A stretch of DNA of 64,000 bases from Choristoneura fumiferana. Lineage: Eukaryota > Arthropoda > Insecta > Lepidoptera > Tortricidae. The stretch is taken from positions 2,826,061 to 2,890,060 of the forward strand of contig NC_133490.1 in NCBI RefSeq assembly GCF_025370935.1, given 5' to 3'. Shown one piece after another: positions 44,815-57,217 of this stretch; within the stretch, counting starts at the first letter, position 1, and each line of letters begins with the position of its first letter. The notes under the pieces are model-generated. The model was given only the letters and a program-made list of their open reading frames with translations, was not told the origin of the DNA and searched no databases. A program made the translations under genes and the position numbers.

Positions 44815-44938
44815 CATATTGAAAATACAAACTGAAATACAGATGCATAGAAAAACCAGAAAAATAAGACCAGCACTGGGAATCGAACTCAGGTCCTCGG
44901 CATTCCGTGCCACGTGCTATACCACTACACCACCACTG
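44815..44938 (-). mobile_element. tRNA-derived SINE (tggtgtagcgg family), copy 2
   Basis: Reverse of the family: tail gaaaatacaaactgaaatac, B box inverse gggaatcgaactcagg, A box inverse accactacaccacc. Diverged by a few changes from the other two copies. Confidence 0.75.
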
Positions 44939-46109
44939 GACAGTGATACAGACAAGAATTTCTCCTATACACCACATATCTCAGCTTGTTTTGTTTTCTT
45001 ATTTGGTCACTTAAGTAACAAAAAAAATTTGAATTCAAATAAAAAACACAAAAAGATTCCAAAAAAACAATCTTAAATAAAATTCCACTAACTGTTACAC
45101 CACATTGGATGACCCGTGGTTTTCTCTTTCATATTATACATACACTTGGTTGGATAGGTATTTAACTAAATGTAAACAAACTTGAGCTGCTAGATTTGGT
45201 ACATTCAAGGATTTTAAACATTCTAGTTATCTATCATACAAACTAGACTAGTTGTATTTCAATACAGAAATGTAAATGTTTAGATGGTTTAATGGGGGAA
45301 TTTCAATATTTAGGACACCCTTTGATGTTGTTTTGTTTACATTTAGTTCAATACCAATCCAAACCAAGTATAGTTACGTTGATTATTTCTTTCTTACCTT
45401 GATTCGGTTGAACACACACCCACACAAGTTTTACCAAGAAATGCTCATTAAAACTACGTCACCGATAAAAAGTTTTCAAGTAGAATCAATTAAGCTCGTG
45501 TTCACAATAAACTAAGCTCACAACACTCAAGTTACAAGCACGGGGCCATTAGCGAAAGCTCCGAAAGAGCTTTCAAAGGCATCGTCTTAAGTTTTTACAG
45601 CAGGCTTTAAGCTGCAAATCTTCGTTACTCTAGAAACAAAATGGCAACGACACGCCTATTCTGGCAAATTAAAACAAATGCTACGATTACTTTTAAAATC
45701 CTTTACACAAGCTTTTATTTTACTTGCAATGTCCTTATTTATGTAACAACTAATGTACGCACTCACGTACCTACATTAGTTGTCTTCTTCAAATTTTGTA
45801 AATCGCATTTCATTTACTTGTAGTAATCGGATCGACTTCTTTTTATGGTACGGATTATCGTTTGGATAACAATGTAAGTAAGTACCTAACTACAGTCTAC
45901 AAAAAAATAGAAATGCCCATGCCCATAGCCTGTTATTATTTTTTTGTATTTTTGAGACATAATTTGATATTTGAGGCCATCAATTAATTCATCGCTAATC
46001 TCCTAAAGGCGAATTTTTGAATGATACTTATTATTACTTATGTATAGTCAACAAATTCTTACCCATTTTGTACAAAATGACAGTTTGACAGTTTTAGCAA
46101 TAGAATAAA
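44939..46109. other. Non-coding
   Basis: No gene. 45725-45790 contains a short inverted pair acaactaatgtacg / cgtacctacattagttgt. Confidence 0.45.
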
Positions 46110-46345
46110 CAATAAAGCTGATTCTCACATTGACTTGTATATGTAATGAAAGCGTGTTAAATACTTGTGATGTATAGATATCATTTAATAATATTGTAAA
46201 TCTGTTTAAAAATATGTAAATACGTATGTATACCTGTTGAGTTTCTTGCCGGATTCTTCTCAACAGAGGTTTTTCCGAACCGGTGGTAGCTTTTTTGACA
46301 TTCATAAGTGCTTTCTAAATTTAATAAAGATATTGAATTTGACTT
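46110..46345 (+). mobile_element. LINE 3' end, copy 2 (plus)
   Basis: gttgagtttcttgccggatt, cttctcaacagaggtttttc, cgaaccggtggtagc, then aataaagatattgaatttga ctttatg tail. Opposite orientation to 43283-43500, about 2.6 kb away. Confidence 0.75.
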
Positions 46346-48279
46346 TATGAAATTAATCTTTGATATTTTTTTAGCTCTACAATATGATATGACGAAGATT
46401 GTTGTGGATATCTCTGATGTTCACCTGACGAAACCTGAGCTGAGGATGTGGTTTATAATATAGTCATCTTTTCATAAATTGAAATTGAATCTGATTGATT
46501 TGTCTGAATAAATATTATGATTATTTTTATAAATTAAATCAATAAATAAATTGAAAATGAAAAAAAAAACTATACAAATTATATTGAACTAAGGGTGGCG
46601 GAAGAATTTTTTGGTCGATTATAATATTTTCAGAGTTTAATAATCCTAACGCATTCTCTGATAACTGATAAAAATAAGAGCAACAACTCTCACCAAGGGA
46701 TCTTAGAAGTTTCTCAAGAGTTTAGAAACAGTTTTACCAGAATATGGCCGCCGTTTTACGTTCGCGACAAAGTCGGCGTCAATTAAAACGTCGTATTTTA
46801 CTTTATTATCGACATTTTCAGGTAAATTGGACGGCTTCAGAACTTGGTTACGTATTTTCTATGTTAAGATGAAGTGAGAATTATATCACAAGTTGAGAAA
46901 TCAAAGCCCAGTTTTTTAAGTTCCGTACTCTAGTCAATCTTTAAGAAATACGAAGGATGAATAGATGGATGTATTAAAATGTCAATCCGACATGTAGTAC
47001 TTACTATGACGTCCAATGACACGAGGACCTTCGAAATTCTATACTAAATCATAATTTTCCTAGAAAGAGATGGAATGCAATGTCGTTCGCCCGTATTTTA
47101 CAGTTTTGTATCATGTTAAGATATTTAAGAAAATATATTCCTTGCATATTACCTATTTGTAGGTACTCAGTAGAGTTCCTAGTCCTACTTGCTTTTAGGA
47201 GAGGCGTACCTATACAAATTTGCCAGGAACGTTAATACAAATTATCATTATAGCGCCAAGACCAACCGCCAATATCTCTCTTAAAATTAATAGCGACGTA
47301 CCAAAATCAGCTAATTAAATGAACGACAAACGCATTGTTCGTCAATCGCGCCTGCGACTTCGCCGACACTTCTGAATGAATAAATAATCGTGTTTTCGAA
47401 TTTAGGCCGAATCTGTTCGCGTAACGAGTTCCGAAAACAAATAAAGGAGCACGGGGTGAAACTTATTATGCCGGGCAATAAATAATAAAGCGAGGTTGCC
47501 CCGGCGGGGGCTGGCAACTTTTAATACAAATGTCGGCGACAGAGGTCAGATTCAACGGGGCAATTCTTTTGTCGGCCGTTTCCATCATTTGTCCTTTTTA
47601 TCCCACTAAATTTAGAGAGAGACGCGAAAAACTCGAAACGCGGTCAAATGTGCCCGTCCCGAGCTCTGGAAGTGCATGCGTCATAAAACGAAGACAAATT
47701 TTGAATTTAGAATCCCTGATTATATTCAAGGGCTTGATGGTTGTTTAAACGAATTACCGAGAGCGTTAGACCATTTATAAAACGAATTCGTATGTTTTAA
47801 ACATGCTGGCCAGTTATAAAATTGGAAGCACATTCATTTTCATTCAAAAGGAACGTGACTTTATAAAAAAGTTTTTTCTTTTTAATTGATACTGAACTGC
47901 TTTGCGTAGTTGTCAACACCTGGTCAAATTATCACGCAACCCGTGTGTTTGACAGTAAGTAAATTAAAAAAAATCCCAACAGGACTATCTTGGTCTTTTC
48001 CAAAGGCCATAATAAAATTATTATATCTCCTTGCTCGTTACCAGGAGAACAGAACGGAACAAGTTAAATAAAAATAACGACTGTTCTCAAAAGTTGCGTT
48101 ACTTTCGAATAACAAGAATACTCGAAATAACAAGATACGCGAGCCACTTGGGAAAGACAATTTTTCATTTAAATCCTTACTATTATTAGTACATGGGCGA
48201 CTGAGCTTTGCGAGATATTTACATAATCGCAAAAACGCGATTTTTTCAAAACTATAACTAATAGCTCATCGAAAACTAT
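46346..48279. other. Non-repetitive non-coding DNA, possibly regulatory
   Basis: No gene. 47270-47720 is unusually rich in CpG for this window (gcgcctgcgacttcgccgac, ccggcgggggctggcaac, tcggcgacagaggtcag) and not repeated; it could be a conserved regulatory block, which cannot be tested here. Confidence 0.35.
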
Positions 48280-48610
48280 AACACATAGCAAATTTCATGG
48301 GACTATACCAACTACACCTTAAAGCTTGTGTTATAACAAAAATATCATGGGACTATTTCAACACCAATACCAATTGACCTAGTCACATAAGCAAAGTTTT
48401 ACTATGGGTGACCAGTACTAGACAATGGATAAACATACTTGCTTATAAGACAAATACATATAAGATACCCAAGACTCGAGAACAAACATTCATAATAAAT
48501 TAATAATATTATTCATACAATTATCTGCCCCGACCGGGGATCAAACCCGTGACCTCAAGCTTCATAGTCAGGTTCTATAAACCACTCGGCTATCCGATCA
48601 GACGACCGTG
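48280..48610 (-). mobile_element. tRNA-derived SINE (ggggcagata family), long copy
   Basis: Minus strand: A box TAGCCGAGTGG (about 48590), B-box-like GGTTTGATCCCCGG, then tcggggcagataattgtatg, tgtttgttctcgagtcttgg, and a body through gggactatttcaac. Same family as 21895 and 55850. Confidence 0.72.
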
Positions 48611-48640
48611 TGCAGACGCACACGCTCAGCAGACGCTGTA

Positions 48641-48791
48641 CAGTCGAACAAATTGAATCATGACCCAGGGTGGAACCTTTTCATAATCAATTACACTACG
48701 ATTTCCTTGACAAAAATATGAGATGTCAACATGACATTAGTAGCACAAAGATTTCATTCTGGGTCATGTCATGAATCAATGTGTTCGACTG
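48641..48791. mobile_element. MITE (CAGTCGAACA ends)
   Basis: 151 bp. Ends CAGTCGAACAAATTGAATCATGA / CAGTCGAACACATTGATTCATGA (in part), inner gacccagggtgga / ttctgggtc. TA at the left, diverged at the right. Related to 49954-50091. Confidence 0.78.
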
Positions 48792-49159
48792 TTCATAAAC
48801 AGGATAAATACAACTTAAATGGTGCGCTAAAGATCATTTAATATTAATGAGACTACAATGAGCGTTTTTAATCGAAATTAATTAAAACTGCATACGGCAC
48901 GAATAATCGTACGGGTATTATTTTAATGATCATCCCTCGTTCGTTTACTCTAAATTGATTCTCGTGTATGAATATGTTTCCCTAATTATTTTTAAATGGC
49001 CGCAGTCGTTACAAGCATTTTCGCGTTTGGATGTTTTTCTTTTGCAAAAACAACGTTTTGAAATTAATTGAGAGCAAACGTTTCGACATTTGAGTTAATT
49101 AAGCAAAATAACATCGGTGTTTTTATTCGAGATCGGAATTGTTAGGCATAAGCGAAAAT
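48792..49159. other. Non-coding
   Basis: AT-rich with ATTA-type words; no gene. Confidence 0.4.
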
Positions 49160-49322
49160 CTATCTATCTATATATATATAAAAATAAAAATGAATCGTAA
49201 AATGTGTTGCTAAGCGCAAAACTCGGGAACGGCTGGACCGATTTCACTAATTATTTTTCTGTTGCGTTCGTTATTGTTAGGAGAAGGTTTATATGGAAGA
49301 AACCGCGGGCAACAGCTAGTCC
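49160..49322 (+). repeat. Lepidopteran retroposon 3' tail
   Basis: tctatctatatatatataaa, aaatgaatcgtaaaatgtgt, ctcgggaacggctggaccga, aaccgcgggcaacagctagt. Confidence 0.7.
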
Positions 49323-49953
49323 AAAATAAATATTTTATGATATCCATCTATAGGGAGTTCTCTTTGTACATATATCTCAACGTTTGTCAATTGTGTTTGT
49401 TTACTTATTTTGTACAATAAAGATTTTACATAGGTACATACATACACCAGTAACAGTAACAGCATACGCATATTTGTTTCCATTACCTCAGCTGAAATAG
49501 TCGAGAGTGACAGCAGTAAAAACTAATGAACCCATCGAAGCCCTCGTTTACAAACAAACATAAATTGCGACTCCGGTCAGAAGTAATTCGGCTGTCATCG
49601 TGACGGGTATTAAATTTTATGACCCGGTTAATTTTTACTCGTTTTAACCGGATATAACCGGATGTGATGAAATGAATAAATTCAGTATTGAGGGAAACGT
49701 TATTCTAATTTCATATGGGTGTAATTTAAACGGTGGTGAAATGTAAACAGTCGGTTTACTGCGGCATTTGAATTTATACGGTATTTTTTGTAAATGAAAT
49801 AATGAAGGAAAATAATTTTTAGAGCCATGGAGGCCTAGTGGTTTTACCTGCGCTCTTTCAAGCAGAGGGTGGAGGACTCCAATCCGGGTTTGAACCTTGA
49901 ACGAGGTGTTCAGTCGAACCTGCTGAAATATATCGAATTCAAAACAGTTTGTA
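49323..49953. other. Non-coding with a SINE head fragment
   Basis: 49824-49905: atggaggcctagtggtttta, agcagagggtggaggactcc, aatccgggtttgaacctt, a degraded tRNA-like head of the 24206-24507 family. Confidence 0.5.
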
Positions 49954-50091
49954 CAGTCAAGGAAACTGAATCACGTCCCAGCGTGGACCCTGCTACTAAT
50001 GTCATGTTGACTTTCCATACATCTACCTAAGAAACCATAACGTAATTGATTATGAAAAGGTCCCTGGTCCGTGATTCAGTTTCCTCGACTA
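49954..50091. mobile_element. MITE (CAGTCAAGGAAACTG ends)
   Basis: Ends CAGTCAAGGAAACTGAATCA / (inverse) TAGTCGAGGAAACTGAATCA; inner cccagcgtggaccctgctac. Shares internal words (catgttgac, taattgattatgaaaaggt) with 48641-48791 in inverse order. Confidence 0.8.
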
Positions 50092-50602
50092 GGTACATTA
50101 TCTTTAGAGATGGATGCTGAATTTATTAAACTTTGCAGTTTCACCATGAAAAATACTGCAGAATTCATGTAACCATTTCGAGCACCGATCGCAACAAAAT
50201 CATCACAACGAGTGCGTCAGACAGTGTGACGTTATAATAAGGCAAATGCAAAGGGTTCTGCACAAGTTTATCTTTAATGTAATCCACTTTCGGCATTTTG
50301 TCGCAAATCATATCATTTAATGAAACAGAATATTTATTAACTATTTCAGATAACATTGATCCATTAGATTCTAATGATTAGAACATGTTATTAACCTAAA
50401 AAAAGTAAGTACAGTAAAAATTTTCATTCACAGTAAACATTTAAAACAACTTATAACTGTTATCATTATATTTCAAATGAATTCAAATTAATATTTACAA
50501 AAATAATATTGTATTGAACGGAATAAGTTTCGTACTCTAACCATTCTTGTTATCCTGTATAACAAGAAACGAAACAACAAATGAGTTAAATTATTAAATA
50601 AG
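50092..50602. other. Non-coding; unsupported 63-codon minus ORF
   Basis: An open frame at 50165-50356 (minus; contains MICDKMPKVDYIKDKLVQNP) has an ordinary composition but no family I recognise and no splice context; treated as unsupported. Confidence 0.25.
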
Positions 50603-50845
50603 GTGCTAGAAAATTAGGTGCGGATATTTTCAGGGTATGTAATTAATAACCTAAGAATCAATTATACACATAAATTATTTAAGTATTGTGTGGTAATGTT
50701 TTTTTTTGTTTCATGCAAAAATACCATTCCGTTTAAAAATAATCATCCTTGCATTAACATTTCTTTTTATTTAATTTAATTGAAACTAATTAACAACGAT
50801 GCAAATAATCGATCATTAAAATATCCGCATCTGATTTTCTAGCAC
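50603..50845. mobile_element. MITE with Tc1-like ends (gtgctagaaaat)
   Basis: 243 bp. Inverted ends GTGCTAGAAAATTAGGTGCG / GTGCTAGAAAATCAGATGCG, then gatattt. The right side continues acactgtata, resembling the Tc1-type TACAGTG end. Confidence 0.78.
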
Positions 50846-50996
50846 ACTGTATATTGTCCAGCATTTAGCTGAGCTTGAAACACTAATTATTCATATCCTT
50901 AGTGAATCTATCCTATATTGATTGGAACGATGAGTGGTCATCATCTCGACCTACATTAAAGTTTCATTACTGGACAATCTGAAACAGATCTCCCAG

Positions 50997-51537
50997 CAGA
51001 ATGAGAGTGCATGGGCTCAAGTTTCCATGCGGGCTCAGTGAGGATTGCGAGTTGGGAGTGTATGATGTTTTTTCTTAAATTAGAACTATAATAATTCATT
51101 TAAGATTTTATTATATGAATGGTTTTAACCATGAGACAATATCAAAAGTTCGCAAAAAGGAAGTCGAATTTTATGGACAAAATCATGGTTGTCGAAATGC
51201 TGTAAAACTACGGAACCCTGGCAAAATACAAGCCCTTCTCGTTCCACACGGCGATATTATTTCTGCATTTCCGAGCGACATTTTTCATTTTAACGAGAAA
51301 TATCGAACGAGCCGATATATCCGTCGAGTCCTGGCACTTCATAAAGCTGGGATATTCTGTTCATAAGGCTCGAATATTTCTAGCCTAAAGTTAGGTGCAC
51401 ACCGATGTGTAGCGACACACGCTTAAATGGCATCTATGTAAACGTGATAAAAGTTTATAATTATTTATCTGAATATGTGTATGTATAAAATCAGTGGGAG
51501 TGCTTTTTAAAAATCATAAATTCATTACAGAATTAAT
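50997..51537. other. SINE remnant then non-coding DNA
   Basis: 50997-51075: cccagcagaatgagagtgca, tgcgggctcagtgaggattg, a worn SINE piece. An 83-codon ORF at 51115-51366 (plus) has no recognised relatives. 51270-51310 contains gagcgacatttttcatttta and paired inverse words. Confidence 0.4.
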
Positions 51538-51538
51538 A

Positions 51539-51672
51539 TCGTCACTACTTTGAAAAATCTCGTATCTAAAATCAATATGTCAAACAAAATTGAACCTTGA
51601 CGTAATGTTCATAAGGTCCACTCAGAAAAATTATCTACTTCGAGATAAGAGTTTTTTTTAAAGTAGTGACGA
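51539..51672. mobile_element. TA-flanked MITE (TCGTCACTACTT ends), copy 1
   Basis: 134 bp. Ends TCGTCACTACTT / (inverse) TCGTCACTACTTTAAAAAAA; TA on both sides. A second copy is at 57085-57217, with the same inner order (atctaaaatc...ggtccactcagaaaaattat). Confidence 0.82.
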
Positions 51673-53034
51673 TATATTATATTGTGTTGTACATATGGAA
51701 TGGGCAACTTTTGGAATTTTATTACGTTGCGCGCGAACGCCCTCGGTGGATACCCATACTTATAAAGCTAACATACACGCTCAAGACTAGCACAAAATTG
51801 TTAAGAAAATATAGCAGCTGGGAAACGTCAAAGGATCTCATGTGCACTTTGCTTAGATTTTACTTCCGTACTTTATTTTTCTATTTCTGAAACCTTTTAA
51901 ACTTTGCAATCTGTGCCACGTTTTACAGCAGCTGGAGTTATTCTGCTAGTTTAGTTTTCTCGCTTGACTGCTGTAGTTTAAAGGTAGGTTTTTACCGTAC
52001 TGATATCAAGCGTATGTATCAAGCACACCCATTCTAAAATGGACTCTCACTTCGAGTATAACGTATGCCTACCTAACATTGTCGTGTAAAAAGATACGTC
52101 CATATTCAGCTGTAGCCTAACGGCGTACGATACGCCGTGTGATACCGTATCCTCTTCGATCAAAATAAAATCGAATTAAAAAGTTTATTCTGTAAGTACC
52201 TAGGTCACAGAGGGCTCTTTAAAAAAAGGAAACATTTATTTGTGACACATTACACATAATATATTAGATAAGCAGGTATACCTACATTTTAGTGTCGGAC
52301 AGTGGTAGGTAGAGTCTAATGTTACATAAGAAGCAGTAAGCAGGACGCAGCGAAGCGTGTTATGAGGCTGTGTAGGTAAGTAATTTGGGTAGCACAACGT
52401 TGAAATCTGAACTAAAAGTACCTAATGTAAGCAAGTTCTTGTCAAATTTTTGGAAAGCCTCCTGAAGTGGAGCATAGTAGAAATGCAGCTTATTTAAACT
52501 TGATTTCTACCGACCTCACTAATTTACATAGCAGGTTAAACTTCAACGAACACAGCGAAACGGTACGTCAAGCACAAACCGCAACGTGCGAGCGGGCACG
52601 TAATGAATACATGGATAAACATGCTAGTTTAATTAATTCGGCGCAAAGAGCACGCCACTTAAGCCTTCTTAGAGTATCAAACCGAACGGTTAGATCAATG
52701 AGTGTAAGACCAGCGGTCATAGCCGAGATATGTGCGAATGTGATTGCGTGCGTAAATGACAAGATTTGACAGTTTTGTTGTTTGTGCCTAGCGAAGTAAC
52801 TAACTATTACAAATATGCATGGAATGCAATCTAATGACATATTTGCATGCATTGGTCTCTGTCAAAAATGACAGATAGTTTTATAAAATTACGCAACGCA
52901 AAAAATACTGTGTTTATTACCCTATTCGCGTACATACGCAATATCGCATAGATATGTTTGTTTGTTCGTTTGTAGTGCTCTTTTACTAAAAGCGCAGTAG
53001 GCTGATTACGATGATTCGTCTGTGAATAGAGTTT
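51673..53034. other. Non-coding; one unexplained 100-codon ORF
   Basis: The plus frame 52467-52769 (starts MEHSRNAAYLNLISTDLTNL) is open for 100 codons, with a polar helical composition. No domain is recognised, and the antisense frame is open as well. Not supported as a gene. Confidence 0.25.
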
Positions 53035-53325
53035 TTTTTTATTATTCGACTGGTAAACGAGCAAGCGGGTCTCCTGATGGTAAGAGATCACCACCGCCCG
53101 TAAACATCTGCAACATCAGGGGTATTGCAGGCACGTTGCCATCCTAGAGGTCTAAGATGGGATACCTCACGTGCCAGTAATTTCACCGGCTGTCTTACTC
53201 TCCACGCCGCAACACAACAGTGCAAGCACTGCTGCTTCACGGCAGGATATGCGAACAAGAGGGTTGTAGCAATCCGGGCGGACCTAGCACAAGGCCCTTA
53301 CCACCTGCCAGTTGTATTAATCTTC
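53035..53325. repeat. Repeat family (gcgggtctcctgatggtaag), copy 3
   Basis: ttattcgactggtaaacgag, caagcgggtctcctgatggt ... gtgcaagcactgctgcttca, atccgggcggacctagcaca. Same orientation as the other two copies. Confidence 0.82.
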
Positions 53326-54044
53326 TAAATGAATAACAGAGTAGGTATTTAAAAGTAGGCGCCATTGTTGCAAAAATTCGACAAACTAATGGGGCCTTTG
53401 AAAACAATCTTTAAGTTGCTCAAAGCATTTCACATGACGCCTCCGTTTAGAAGTGCTCTAAGCCTCGATGATTGATTGTGACATACGTTTTGCTATTTGT
53501 AGCTGTTTGATTAGCGGATTAATAGTCAGTCAGTTGGTTAAACTACGGTTTGCTGTTTATTAACAATGGTTTGCGATTAGTTATATTGCTGGCAAGGTGA
53601 CTAGAGCGTGCCAAAAGCTAGTTATGATTTTATGCTGTGTCAACTGTTGTCAATGAATTGATTTGTCTACGAGTACTTCACTGTAGAAGTTGCAGCATAT
53701 TTTGGAATGATTTAGACAAAGCAAACAAAAGCATCTAAATTAATTGTGTCATGAGTTATTTTTCTAACATACCCCTTTTCTGGTTATACCTACTTTCTTA
53801 TAGCGTTGTCGTTTGAATAATTTTTACCGCTAGTATTCATTATTTTCCGTTTCTTTTTTTTACATTCATTTAATTACAAAGGGCAACCAAAATAATTCAG
53901 CATGGTTTTTTATTGATACCGAAGCACGCACATTAAATCCAAAAATCATACTGTATGTCCTATGAAACCTGGTTCCAGTTGAAAATAATTTTGAAACTTG
54001 TCAAAATTGATTATGCAGCTCTCTTCTATACATCAATGTCTTAC
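53326..54044. other. Non-coding; downstream intron of the 54-kb exon
   Basis: No exon recognised on the minus strand. AT-rich. Confidence 0.4.
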
Positions 54045-54140
54045 CTTACGAAGCATTTCCTCAAGCGAATCCATATCCATGTCGGCGGAGGCGGGCTCGC
54101 CGCCCGCGCTGCCGTGCTCCCCGTTATTGTTGTTCGTCAT
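54045..54140 (-). CDS. First coding exon of an unidentified gene
   Basis: Minus strand: ATG at 54140, 32 codons (MTNNNNGEHGSAGGEPASAD, MDMDSLEEMLRK), then a consensus donor AAG|GTAAGA in phase 0. GC-rich in AT-rich surroundings, with CpG-containing upstream sequence (ggtgcggctcacct, and cgcggtggg beyond). The low-complexity acidic N-terminus followed by a helix-like DSLEEMLRK is typical of a regulatory or nucleic-acid-binding protein N-terminus, but I do not recognise the family. No second exon was found in the window to the left; introns here are large. Confidence 0.5.
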
Positions 54141-55849
54141 AGGTGAGCCGCACCCCACCGCGCACCGTGACACAACATGTGAATTCGACACTCGTACACC
54201 GCCAATTATTTACCGAATGTATCAAATGTCACTTCACATTCCAAATTTAAATCATGTTTTTATAAACACTGGCTGGTTGATTATTGTTGGAATGAACTGG
54301 AAATAAAAAGAAATTCGAAAAAACTTAAAGGTAGTAGTTATATGCGACAAGGATTTTAATGAACGTGGATGACGTTTAAGGGACATTATTTTATTAAGTT
54401 TTAATTATTAGCTTATTATTATTAACTTCATAAAACAAACTCAAAACCACGAACAAAAGGTACAAAAAGTGACATTTACGGCGAACTGTTAAAATTGAAG
54501 TGTCTTGCAACATAGCACGCGCTTCAAGGTTCGTTTTTCGACACATTCGATCTTTGTTGCGCATTCTTTAACTTTCCCGTAGACGGTTAGCGTTCCGAAT
54601 TAGAAAAAAAACTTAACTTCCATAACTTTAATGTTCTCTTCACAGCGTGCAAGAAAAGTCTTCTTTTATTTTTATCTATAAGCATGTAAACATAGATATG
54701 TTTTCGACTAACTCGATTGTATTGCGAAAATGTTCAAACGAAAAGGATTTGCGTACGCTAGAGTTTGCGAAGCGTTCAAATATAAAATAAAAATAAAATA
54801 AATAACGCCATTGGATTTAATATCCCTGGAATGTTCTCAAACGTTGAAAGCCAGACGTCTAGGCTTGGGCAAAGCCTGATTGTCTACTAAAAGAAGCAAA
54901 ACAGAATGACGTAATAAAATTTTGACGTTTCATAAAAGCGATTTCATACAAAGAGGGACTCTTGAAGCGATTCAAAGAATGTATTTATTGTTTATTGCAA
55001 TATTTTATTGAGCTAATAATAATATTAGGTAGGTACATTAAGTTAAAGTTTTATACATTAAAACATTTTTACTCGCGAGTCATGTTACTGTAAACAGTTG
55101 CATAGAACTAAGATGATAGAGTCAAGAGAAAGAGAGTTATGATTTGAATTTCTTTTCGAAACGTATTATCGACGTTTAATAGCCTCTCCTTGCTTTAATG
55201 ATGTTATTACATCTCTTTGGACACTGTTTTCACGGCTTCAATCATGACAAGTATAGGTAAAAAACTCAAGAAGATGCCCTGTTGTATGTAGATTGATTAT
55301 TATTTTTTGTGGGGAGAGGCTACAATCGAGATCTCTCAGGATAGATATGGGATTTAAGTCATTTTTCGAATATGGAACGTCGACTTATCTATACAGACAC
55401 GTTACTTCTACATACAACAGGTCATCTTCTTAAGTTTTTTATCTATAAACACACATGTCTACAGAATACATGCACGTTACGCTGACATCATGTAAAGCGA
55501 CGTAACTTCCCGTCATATTCACTCAATTTCACTCCCTTAATCATGATCATACAAAAGCCGCGAAGTAAAATCAATTTCATCAATCAAGAACTAGACTCAT
55601 CAGCCTTTTAGGGTCGATGTGTCAATATAGCTTTACTACGGGTTCTCGGTTTTAACTCACTCCTAAATCACACGCACAAAATATCATAAAGATGAAATAA
55701 AATCATAATAGCAAAAGTATAAATTGATGTACTTATAAGTAAATAATTTAATAAATAAATGTGAAATACGTCGAAAATTAAAAGAAAAGTTGAAGAAACC
55801 TTAGGTTTCTTACAATAATAAGATACCTCTTATTAAATAAGATACCCAT
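54141..55849. other. Upstream of the 54-kb exon; non-coding
   Basis: No gene. 54140-54620 may contain its 5' UTR and promoter; no core motif could be assigned. 55270-55450 has facing atgccctgttgtatgtag / ctacatacaacaggtcat words, an inverted pair about 150 bp apart that suggests an old MITE. Confidence 0.4.
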
Positions 55850-56095
55850 ACATTCAAATTAATGGTCATTGATGAGTGAAAATCACGAAAATTCAAAGGA
55901 TTATACCAATTAACTAGTCCCAAGATAAGAAAACTTGTACTACGTGTACCAACGGATAAACATGAACATACAAAGATAAGCACGGACTTAAATCTCAGAT
56001 ACAACCATTCGTATTCATTATACTGAGTACGCAGACGTTTATCTACCCCTACCGGGATAGAAACCGGGACCGCAGGCTTTATAGGTACTCAAGGC
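55850..56095 (-). mobile_element. tRNA-derived SINE (ggggcagata family), third copy
   Basis: Minus strand: ctcccggtttctatcccggt-like head, taggggtagataaacgtctg, then a body ending gattttcactcatc. Diverged relative to 48280-48610. Confidence 0.6.
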
Positions 56096-57084
56096 TAAGT
56101 ATTTTATAAGTAAATATATATTTTGGTTAAATTAGGTGTACCTAATGAAGCAGGGTTACAATTTTTAGGTGTTAAAAATGAACTTCTACAAATATCGCGA
56201 GCGATCAATTAACGAATAGCTAACCTATCGTCACCATTGAAAGTTATTTGACCTTATCAAGTGAGAACTTTTCGAGAACTCAAAGTACCTCGACTGAACA
56301 AACACAGATAGCAACAACTGCAAGACTAGCGTGTGCCGGCGCATACATTAAACGGATTGGGCGATTTGCATGACTCGCAGAAAGGGACGATCAATCAAGT
56401 AAATGAGTACCTTCGAATAGGTTGAAGTTTTAGGATAATTTAAGCACGCGTCTTTGCCCAGTAATAGAATAGTTAAGAATGGCATGTGATCCATTGGCCA
56501 TTTTCAAAAAGTGTGTATCTGTCAGTTCCGTCGCACGATTGAATTCAAGTTTACTCAGTAAGTATGACTGTCTTTTAAATATACAATAGGCCAAAAGTGT
56601 AAATATGTAAACGCATGTCTTATGTTATAATTTACGATGATAAAAGTTGTCACAAGATTTCAAATGTATAGCCGCGCAAGGTTCATTGAAATCTACTTTT
56701 GACTTAATATTAATCTCACATCTCATAAAACTATAATACAATTAAAATTTATGAGGATTATTTTTAAGGAGTAAACTCCAAAAATCACTCTATTGCATTA
56801 AATAATGATTCTCAAGTTACATGTCTGCCTGCTCTCGAATCCTAACAAGTCTCCGCTTCCATGAGAGGACCCCTAACATTGTATCTGTTTTGTTACAAAA
56901 TGGCGGAGTTATGTAAACGCAAAATCAAAATTGATATTTGCTACCAACAGATTGTAATTAAAATGACTCCCCACAACCCTCAAAACAAATATAACTGAGG
57001 GGCGGGCGAGGATATTGAGAGTGACGACAAATGTACTTGAGCAAATATTTTTAAGCAACACGATATAGAAGAAAACATTATCTA
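56096..57084. other. Non-coding
   Basis: No gene or complete repeat recognised. Confidence 0.45.
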
Positions 57085-57217
57085 CGTCACTACTTTTTAA
57101 AAAACTCGTATCTCAAAATCGATAACTTTTCTGGGTGAATTTTATGAACATTATTTCAAGGGTCAATCTTGTTGACGTGTATATTTGAGATACGAGATTG
57201 TTTCGAAGTAGTGACGA
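57085..57217. mobile_element. TA-flanked MITE (CGTCACTACTT ends), copy 2
   Basis: Ends CGTCACTACTTTTTAAAAAA / (inverse) CGTCACTACTTCGAAACAAT, with inner actcgtatctcaaaatcgat and gagatacgag. Same family as 51539-51672. Confidence 0.8.

Noticed and set aside
52467..52769. 100-codon plus ORF
   Set aside because: No recognised domain, the opposite strand is also open, and no promoter or splice context; kept only as a remark.
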